From Plantago ovata (Eukaryota > Streptophyta > Magnoliopsida > Lamiales > Plantaginaceae), in the NCBI GenBank assembly GCA_028274465.1, contig CM051456.1, forward strand, positions 7,627,545 through 7,691,544: 64,000 nucleotides of DNA, read 5' to 3'. This document shows, piece after piece, positions 55,213 through 64,000 of this stretch. The first letter of the stretch is position 1. Each line of letters begins with the position of its first letter. The notes below the pieces were generated by a model that saw only the letters and a list, made by a program, of their open reading frames with translations, did not search any database and was not told the DNA's origin. Made by a program: the position numbers and the translations under genes.

Positions 55213-58200
55213 ATGTCTATAACTCATAATGATTCTGGCGAAACTAATGGTCTTAACAGTTCTGGGGGTTCTAAAGAGCTGACTGATCAATCTAGAGGTA
55301 CAAAATATATTACTCTTCTCTGTACACCGTAACCTCTTCAGAAAGTTCAGAGTGTTTAGAATGCTTTATATGCCATCCGGTCATGGTTTAAAGGCTAGTA
55401 TTGTGGTACGTATATTGAAACAACTAAGAAAGTTAGGAAAAATGAATTCTTTTATTTCTTGCTTTGCCTACAAGTATTGAAAAAGGACCAAGATTGTAGG
55501 ACTGAGTCAGAAAGCACTTCTTGAAAAGTAGAGAGTGTACCTCAGTTGTTTATATGAATAGCTATCCATTCTTATTTTCGGGAGTCTGAAAAAAAACAAA
55601 AAAACCTTGTTTGTTACTTTGTTAATCCCAACTTAAGATTGCATATATATGCTAGAAAGACAGCCCTGATGTAATCAGAAGTGTACAAAGGATTATCTTA
55701 GATCATATATGGAGAACCTTTGAAGCAGTTTGCTTGTTGTTGGTTAATACTCATTAACTCGTAAAGCTTCTGTAATGGTGTTAAAGTGTTTTTGTTTGCC
55801 ATTGCATCCGTGTCATTTGGTTTGACATTGATATACACTGTTCCAGAGAATATGGGTTAGCTTATTGATGCTGATCTTTCTGTTTGCTATTGTCACATTT
55901 AAACATGGCCAGTCAATTTTTTCTCTCGTCTTTCTTTTTTACTCTCGAACTTGCCATTTGTTTGTATATACGCGGGAGTAAGTGGTTTAATGGTGGACGA
56001 TGATCGTTATCCATCATTAGTCAACCTAACTGATACTTGAACAAAGTATCTGTACGGTGTAGTATTAAACAAGGTACCCTAGGGCCTAGCCCCATTTCTA
56101 TGCCTCAGTCTCATGTCATCTCTGCTCTAAGCCTGATCCAAATTGTAGAGAATAAATAAAAATAAACAACAAGATAACTTACAAAACTACACCACTACAT
56201 AACACGGTTGAAAATACCGCAGTGATAGTTTTGTATCAAATGCAAAACATCAATAATCAAACAATTGAACTGGACATAATCCCGGTGATATCCAATAAAA
56301 AAATGGAATGCACTGGTGTAAAATCTTTGTGAAACTTTACTGATTGGGCAAAACCATTTTAATGCCTTCTCTATTAACTAAAGATTATGTTCATGAATAA
56401 GTGTGGTCTATGCAACTTTACGTAGCTAGCGGACTGCTGTGCCAATGCATGGCATGTAAAATGTATATTGTATGATTCTAAATAATAAATGTTTCTGCTT
56501 CGTTATTCAATGTCAACAGGTATTTATATAAAGAAATCAGATACAAATGTTGCCAAAATCCTTTTAATCTTCTTTCTCTTCTCCAATTTTAACTGTTTAC
56601 ACTTGAGAGAAAAGGCAAGGGACATACACTTGCATTTTCTTTCTCTTATTAGATTTGAATATATTGTGTTCCCTAATTAAAAGACCTTACGTCTTGTTTG
56701 CCAGCGGTCTAGCTTAAGGTTTTACCTTAGACTTAAAACCCAAAATATGAAGCCTTGAGTTAGCCTTAGGTTTTCGTAATATTTATTTGGTTTAGCCATT
56801 TTACTTTCACTCTCTCATCGCAATTATACACTTATTTCACCCTTAAACTGTTAACCTGCTACCAAACACTTCAACCCTTAAGTCAAAAACCTTAAAACTT
56901 TACTTAAAACGCTGCCAAGCTGACCGTTAATACTTGGTAATTTGTGTTGTTTCTAAATATTGGGTAATTGTAAAATCACATTTCTTGTATGAAGAGTGTT
57001 AATCGCTAACCTTCTTTTTTCTATGAAAATGTATTAGGTGATTATATAGCGGAGGGGACAGCGAATGAGTTTGGATCAGTGATTTCGCCTATGAAGATTG
57101 CATCAAAGAATTGGGCTACTGCTGAGGATGCTGTCCACGGAATACTCCAGATAGTCCGCCCCACTTCTGAATCAGAGGAGAAGAGAAGTGAGATTGTTGG
57201 TTATATTCAGAGACTAATGGGAAAAAGTCTTGGTGTTGAGGTGGATATTTCTAACTACTACTGTCTTCTTTTATTAAAGATGTCCTCTTTTGTTTTTGAA
57301 CATCTACGGATCTATTATGCAATTCGAATTTGCTGATGTTTGGATAACATATGTTTTGAAAGGTATAGGTTTCTTTTGTATCCTGTTGTTAGTATAACCC
57401 GATGTACAACGCTCATGAATATTGGACATGTGATTCTTTTTGGTTGCTTGCATGGATATATGTATTCAGGATTCATAACGAAATGGTGGGCTTATATTAT
57501 TTTGTCCCAATCCTGTATGCCCTAATTAATGCACAGCAGTGTGTAAGTGGTAGATCTCCACTTAATGCGTAGCTAAGATTCTAGCATAGGTTAGATATAT
57601 GTAAATTTGGTGTGTAAACAACATTCAATTGCAGCTGGAAAGGAAAGAAATCTTTGGTGGTTTATGGTTTTAAATATTTATTCAGCCACTGTTACTACAT
57701 TTATAGGAGAGCTGGATAAATAAAGTAAATTCCAATTTACATAAATGGTGACTGTTTGAGTATTTTTCTATGCACGTGTGGTAGGTGTTGTAGTTATTCA
57801 CGAATGAGTGCCGTTGCCTTCACCATTGGAAAGATTCACGTGTCCATTGTGCATTGCAAATATTTAATGACTTAATGTTGGTTTTAATGCAACCCCCATA
57901 TAACTGCATTTCTTGATTGCTTTCAAATAAGGAATGCTAGATCGCAAGTACGGTGTATATAACCGAACGTGAAATCTTATTTCTTCTTACATTGTTTGAG
58001 TTTTTAGGCAACATTAGCTATGCTAATCTTGCTTTTCTTTCTAGCAGGACTTTCCTATATATTTTTTCAATTTCAGTTTTGATCTCTTTTCCTTTTTTTT
58101 TTCAGGTACTCCCATATGGGTCAGTGCCTTTAAGAACTTATCTACCAGACGGGGACATTGATTTGACAGTATTTGGTGGTGCAAACTTCGAGGATATGCT

Positions 58201-61200
58201 GGTTGACGATATGAAATATATACTTCAAAGAGAAGAGAAACATATGGCCGCACCATTTAGGATAAAGGATGTCCAGCTTATTCGAGCTGAGGTATGTATC
58301 TTTCAAATTTTATGGGAAGATGCTGGAATTGGTAGTTTGGTACCAGTCTTTACCTTCAAAGTAATGTGTGCCATATTTTAATGGCTTTTCAATGAATTAT
58401 TTTGGATCATAAAATCTGAGTGATCTTGCTTGTCCAGCCTTGTGGGAACCCTTGTGCAATCTTTTTTATCCATTAAAAACTTTCTTTGCAGTAAATTCAG
58501 AGGGTTTTATGCGCATGAGTTCTCGAGCATTAATTATGTCATATGAGATAATTTGCTGACTGGCACTGAATGGCTTATGGAACTGACTATAGTATATGAC
58601 TAAATATTTGTCAGATATTTAAGTTTGCATAATTTCAACCATCTTTCGACCAGTCACTAATAAAGATGATAATTAGTTCCTTAGTATATAAAAGGCAATA
58701 AATTTGCGTCACATCAGTTATCACTTTTGCATATTATGTGTTGCTTTGAATTGTGACAGGATTAGAGAATTTCACCGCTCGCTTTAATGTATTCTAGAGT
58801 TGGGAGCATTATTTTAGTTGTTTCCTGTGTTACTGATGGAAGATACTTATGTTGCAGGTGAAACTCATCAAGTGCATTGTTCAGAATGTTGTGGTTGATA
58901 TCTCATTCAATCAAATTGGGGGTCTTTGTACCTTATGTTTTCTTGAACAGGTATTTTACTTGTAAAGTCATTTAAAAAGTTGACGTTTGCATGTAAATCC
59001 TTGACCAAGAGCTTTGTTAGAACTACAGCTTCCGCCACTCACCTATTTGTTAGGATTTGTATGTTACCATACGTGAATTGATCATGCATCTTATTAGTAT
59101 AAATGTGTAATGTGACTTTCCTATATAGTGAGTCCAGTTCCTGTTTAAGTATCTTTCCCTTATAAGTTCTCTTTATCTGGGAATGATATCAGTTCTTGGT
59201 AGCTGGGTGTAATGGCAAACCCAAAAATAGTGCATGGCAGGATGACCACTATACTGAAAGTTACAAACAATTCTTAACATTTTTTTCTATGAAAATATTA
59301 GTGTTCAAGAATTGAAGAATTTACAAAACGTCTAAGACACTCTTACTTAATTAGAAGAAGAATAAAAAACCTTAAGCAAAGAAGGTCAAATTATGGACTA
59401 TTTGCGAAGGAACTCATCAGGGGTTAGATAGAGGGGCAACTTGCAAGGAGGTATAGTAATTCACCAGTACCGTAGGAACTCAAAAGTTTGAAACATGAAC
59501 CAAAGTTTAGCTAAAGAGAGCTGCTCCACAACGTCATGCTCCACGGGGTGCCTTTGATAGCTGTCAGAGGGGGATATAGTGATATATTCGTTTAGTTTTT
59601 TCCTTTTGCATGTGCCCTTTTTTGTAATAGCTTAGATGAACTCGAATATATGTTATCTGTACATTTATTTCCAGGTGAAACATTACAACACCATGGTTGT
59701 CTTGTTTAGAAGGTTAACATTCTTTGAATATCATTCCAGCAGAGAAGATCTAACATCTCTTTTATTGGTATAATAATATTTTCTTTTTCTTTGTCAGATT
59801 GATCGTCTTATTGGGAAAGATCATTTGTTTAAGACCAGTATTATACTGATAAAGGCGTGGTGCTATTATGAAAGTCGTATTCTCGGATCACATCACGGCT
59901 TGATTTCTACCTACGCATTGGAGACATTGGTGTTGTATATTTTCCATCTTTATCATTCAACATTGGATGGACCTTTAGCTGTGAGTAATCACTAATTTAA
60001 GTCATTTCTCTTAATATTAAAAAAATATAAACAAAATTGAAACTCTTTATCTAATTCTTTAATGTTTGACTCTAGGTTCTTTACAAGTTTTTGGATTACT
60101 TTAGCAAGTTCGATTGGGAAACTTATTGCATTAGCTTAAGTGGACCCATCTGCCTTTCTTCGTTACCAGCTATTGTAGGTAAGTATATTCTCATGGTTAG
60201 GTCACATATCTCCCATAAATTAAAGATTTTGAAGTTCAAATTCAACTGCCTGTGCTCTCTCTGTTTTTTGCAGTTGAGATGCCAGAAGATAGTGACGAAA
60301 ATCTACTATTAACAAATGACTTTATGAGTTATTGTATCGACAAGTTTTCTGTCCCCCCCAAAGGGAGTGAACAGAATTCACGTGGATTGCAAAAGAAATA
60401 TCTGAATATAGTGGATCCCTTGCGAGAAAACAATAATCTTGGCAGGAGTGTTAGCAAAGGTAAGAATTAATTTTTGGTAGTTATGTCCAATGTATACTTG
60501 GTCATATTAGTAGTTAAATTAGAAATCTAGCTTTCCATGACACCTCCTGCATTCGTATAAATGAATGCTATATCTTGTGCCATAGATCTATCACATCTCT
60601 TATTGTTTCCATTTATTGCACTAGATAATTAAAAAAAAGGGCATTTCCCTGATCATGAGTTATATGAAACTATAATCTTGATGTAGTTACTAATTAATGA
60701 TTTATAAACTTAATTACCTCAAGAGTGGGAGGTTTCAACTCATGTTATGCTGTACTCCATGATTAAGGTTATTACGATGGAATAAATGTAATATCTTTCC
60801 CAATTTTAGTTTGTAATTTTTGTATTAAGTTGTGAAGCATTTTATTTTACCATATTCGTCCCGTGTATGATTTGGTTTGCCTAGTTTGAAAGCCAGGTTC
60901 TTCTCTGGTTAAAAGTAGATGACATCCTACATTCGTTGAAGAAGAATCTGAACTACATGCACCGGAGAGGCTTAGTTTAGATGTCTCCTAGGTCTTAATT
61001 GTTGTCTCACAGTGTTGGTGTCATGGAATTTAGCAAGAGAGCTCATCGGTTTCATGTTCTATACTAACTTTTCTTTGCAACTTTTTCTTAACAGGAAACT
61101 TTTACCGAGTACGTAGTGCCTTCACTTACGGGGCCAAGAAACTTGCTCGAATACTTATGCTTCCGGAAAAGGCGATTGCCGGCGAACTGCATAAATTTTT

Positions 61201-62989
61201 CTCAAACACCATGGCCAGACATGGAAGTAACCAGAGGCCCGATACCCAAGATTTTAACCCATCAATGACTTGCAATGGGTTCACCTTCTATCCACCTGCT
61301 TTCGAGATGCGCAAGTGTGATAACATGTATGAAGGTGCAACAAGAGATTCTCGCTTCTGTACAGATAATTCATCCAAGAATTTAACCCAAGGGATTGAAG
61401 TATCATCTGATTTGCAAGATGGGGAGTCTGACAGAAATTTGGCATTAACACATCGGTTCCGTGGAGATGCCGACGAACTTGCTTCATCTGGTCTTCGAGG
61501 CCTTAAAGTATCTAACGGTGCTTCTAAAAGTAGAAGTCCAAGACAGCAGACGCAGTGGGTCAGTGGTAAATTATGTTACCCGCCGCATCAGCTTTTTGCC
61601 AATTCCAGATTTCAAAATGGCAGTATCATGGATGGAAATCAAGATCCAGAAAAGATGGAAGCTGAGCACGGTAGTCATAAAGATAACCTGATGGTTGAGA
61701 AGCATGTGGTAGTGGCCCCAAGTAACCCTAGGGATTTTCATCTAAACCATGAGCAGGTCTCCCTAGGAAATGGTGAGGCAGCCGAGTCTTTGAACTCATT
61801 GACAGATCTCACTGGAGATTATGATAATTACTTTCGGCACTTACAATATGGCCAATGGTTCTGTGAGGCGGGAATGCAATCTCCGCATATACCCTTCGCT
61901 CCTAATGCTCCGTACCCGAACAATCTGTGGGATGGAGCCCATCCTCCTCCCCTGTTTAAGCGGAATGGATTCTCCAACCAGCATGGTCCTGCAGTATTTG
62001 GTGCGCCACCGCATATGCTAATGCAGGGTGTTCCATTTGGGTGGGAAGAGGGGTCAAAGCAGCCCAGAGGGACAGGATTCTACCCGCACATCCCCACTAT
62101 GGTAAGATGCTTGTGATTTAACTTGAATCTTGTTGTTTTGCTTACGTATAATTTTTAATTTATACTATACATACTATAAGTTGTTGGTGTTTAACCTTGT
62201 TTTGAATGAGTTCATGAATGCATGATATGCATGTCATTTGTTAGGGACCTAGATTGTGAGTTCTTTTTAATTAATTAGCAAATACTATGATTTTGGTGTA
62301 GTTAGGGAAGTTGCTAGAATTTCTCAGGGAAAAGAAAGTCGTAGGTTCTATTCTCAGTTCAGCCAGAATGAGCATGTACATACCCTTGTAGTGGTTTCAT
62401 TCTTACAAACTAGAATTAGTTGTATACCAGTTTTGTCACGTAGTAACATCATCTGCTAAAGATTTTCGTCTGTATTGAATCAGATGCCTCACACTAGGCC
62501 TCCAGCCATGTCAAGGTCGCCCTTCTGTAATGGGCGAAACATGATTTTCGTGGGTTCAAATATGGAGATGGGCAGCCATGAACCATCAGAAGCACAAGTC
62601 TCTGGTGAGAAAAAAATGGCATTTGGTTCGTTTGATAGCTACCAGGCGTTTCCTCCTCGACGGAACTCCAATGGTTTTATCCCCCAACTCGAAGGAATTC
62701 CAGACTTTGGGTCGTTTGGCCAATCACCTAGAGCATCCATGCGTGAAAGCAAGCAACCGACATCCGCCTCTTCTTCACCCAGAACTTCATCTGAGAAGCA
62801 GAAGTCACAAGCTGCTGATTTTGGTGGAGAGCAGGATAGGTAAAAGAATCTCGAAAACACATATTTATACCAATCCATCTTTGGTTACTGATATTGCTGG
62901 TTTGAGCGATTTCCCTGCTCTGAACGTGTAGGATCTCTGTGACGAACCCTTACCATCTGAAAGATGAAGATGACTTCCCTCCATTATGA
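55213..62989 (+). CDS. nucleotidyltransferase of the poly(A) polymerase / TUTase (PAP-OAS1) superfamily
   Basis: Ten coding exons (55213-55297, 57038-57240, 58106-58291, 58858-58950, 59798-59980, 60076-60178, 60274-60459, 61095-62101, 62484-62839, 62932-62989) join in frame with GT-AG borders to give 819 aa. The catalytic palm is clear: PYGSVPLRTYLPDGDIDLTVF, with the GS motif (101-102) and metal ligands Asp113 and Asp115, and VVVDISFNQIGGL supplying the likely third carboxylate Asp172. A PAP-associated/OAS1-like helical region follows (LIKAWCYYESRILGSHHGLISTYALETLVLYIF, about 205-240). The C-terminal half is long, disordered and family-specific, ending DEDDFPPL. Members add nucleotides to RNA 3' ends; the substrate here is unknown. 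Start: the first ATG after the last UTR acceptor. Confidence 0.9.
56687..56929. mobile_element. Tourist-like (PIF/Harbinger) MITE in intron 1 of the coding region
   Basis: The 237-bp element 56690-56926 is flanked by TTA on both sides (56687-56689 and 56927-56929). Its ends are imperfect inverted repeats: left CGTCTTGTTTGCCAGCG, right (reverse complement) CGGTCAGCTTGGCAGCG. The interior repeats CTTAAGGTTTT/AAAACCTTAAG-like motifs. It is non-coding. Confidence 0.75.
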
Positions 62990-64000
62990 ATGACGGTAAC
63001 ATTCTCCAGTGAATCTTGACCTACAGCTGTTCGTTACAAAAGATTTTGCATATAACTTGTAGCCCGAGGCTTCTGCTTATGTGGCTTGTCAAATGTCCGC
63101 TGCTTTCGGACAAAGATAAACCATGTTCCCCAACTTCATTGGGGTTACTTCTTTCTAAAGCTTGCTTATGAATTCTGTACATTCTGGTAAAACTTTTTTT
63201 TCCCCATGGTTCTGGGGAATATAGATTGCTTGGTGCTTGGTGTAGCAGTAGTTATAGAGAAGTTGGAGCTTGTTGACTAGATTGTTTTTTTTTTGTTTGC
63301 CATCATGCGTTTGTTGTGCTGTAATGTTGCAAATGCTAGGTGTATCTTTACAGAGAGAGCAAAATTGTTTTCTCTTGTTGTTGGAACCATGATAGAAATT
63401 TATTTAAAGACCTTTTTAGACTATAACTGTGTTTGTGCATGCTTACGAGTTAGTACGATTTATCTCCTCTTCTTCAGCTAGTCTTTTGAATTGAACCTAG
63501 GGTCACACCTGGGCAAAATTTGCAGAAAGTTCCCAACCTTTTTATGAGAATTTACCAGCTCAAGGTTTTGCAGGAAGTTCTCAAATATTTTTACGAAAAC
63601 GATCCGTACATCAAGAAGATTAATATATATGCATCTCCTTGGTGTTCATTTTGAATAAAATTTAGCTTGAAAATGTGCATGAGAGAGTCAGATTGAATGT
63701 ATTTTATACTAAAATTTGGCTTCAGGATACGCATGTGACTTCCAATCGAATTAGTCTGATTCTGAGATAATTCACTAGTCCCTCCTGTTTTGATTTATCA
63801 CCTTTTCCATAATCATTTTCACCTGCTTGTTCCATACTTCCACTTAACCCGATGTTTGCTAGCTAGGGAGTTAAAAAGACAGAGTTCAAAGAGGTAAAAT
63901 CTTTGATGATTCCATCATTGAGTTGTAACTTTTTGATTGGTATCCGAATCAAATTCTTTCCGATTAAAACACCTCTTTCTAGTTGCTCCGGAACAATTCC
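62990..64000. other. 3' UTR of the nucleotidyltransferase gene and intergenic DNA
   Basis: The first few hundred bases are the likely 3' UTR. No further gene, RNA or element is recognised to the window end. Confidence 0.5.

Overview
This is nuclear DNA from a flowering plant, most likely a eudicot. The genes have plant-type GT-AG introns, TATA boxes, ABRE/RY seed and stress elements and site II/telo-box promoters. The families are plant ones: YSK2 dehydrins, a class III peroxidase, a DYW-type PPR protein, an AKT1-type Shaker channel and a CYP86-clan P450. The intergenic DNA is AT-rich and full of MITEs, a TRIM, Copia relics and local duplications. I cannot name the species.

Layout. 0-2.6 kb: a decayed PIF/Harbinger element (5'-truncated transposase plus a Myb/SANT-like ORF). 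4.8-6.3 kb: a single-exon P450 (CYP96A-like). 6.6-8.3 kb, minus strand: a BAG/IQ co-chaperone gene with internal 207-bp repeats and a one-base frameshift inside its BAG domain. 10.8-13.3 kb, minus: an intact, intronless AKT1-type potassium channel. Its upstream DNA resembles the BAG gene's upstream DNA, and decayed AKT1 pieces lie at 15.8-16.3 kb. 17.8-20.7 kb: a five-exon UBE3D-like (HECT_2 family) gene.

24.2-36.2 kb is a cluster of four dehydrin genes on one strand. Two are single-exon: a long protein with two Y-segments and nine K-like segments, and a Y2K protein. Two are YSK2 genes with one intron. All four promoters have an ABRE core followed within about 12 bp of its start by an RY-like GCATG, then a TATATAA box about 97-118 bp before the ATG. 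The flanks carry large duplications: 31.3-33.9 kb matches 35.0-37.9 kb, 22.1-23.2 kb matches 29.2-30.5 kb, and an orphan dehydrin 3' flank sits at 30.5 kb. The cluster therefore grew by segmental duplication and probably lost at least one copy. A 288-bp TRIM sits in only one of the two YSK2 copies; the other copy preserves the empty site.

37.9-39.8 kb, minus: a single-exon DYW-class PPR gene. 40-46 kb: gene-poor DNA with a Stowaway-like MITE, a hAT-like MITE (8-bp target duplication), a 150-bp direct repeat and a GT microsatellite. 46.2-47.7 kb: a small plant gene of unrecognised function whose last exon is duplicated, broken, upstream. 48.7-50.0 kb: a four-exon class III peroxidase. 52.0 kb: a Copia gag scrap. 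52.9-63 kb: a long gene with 5'-UTR introns for a nucleotidyltransferase of the poly(A)-polymerase/TUTase type (819 aa).

No operon-like logic applies. The most coherent functional unit is the ABA/drought/seed-type dehydrin cluster. The most surprising single gene is the intronless AKT1-like channel.
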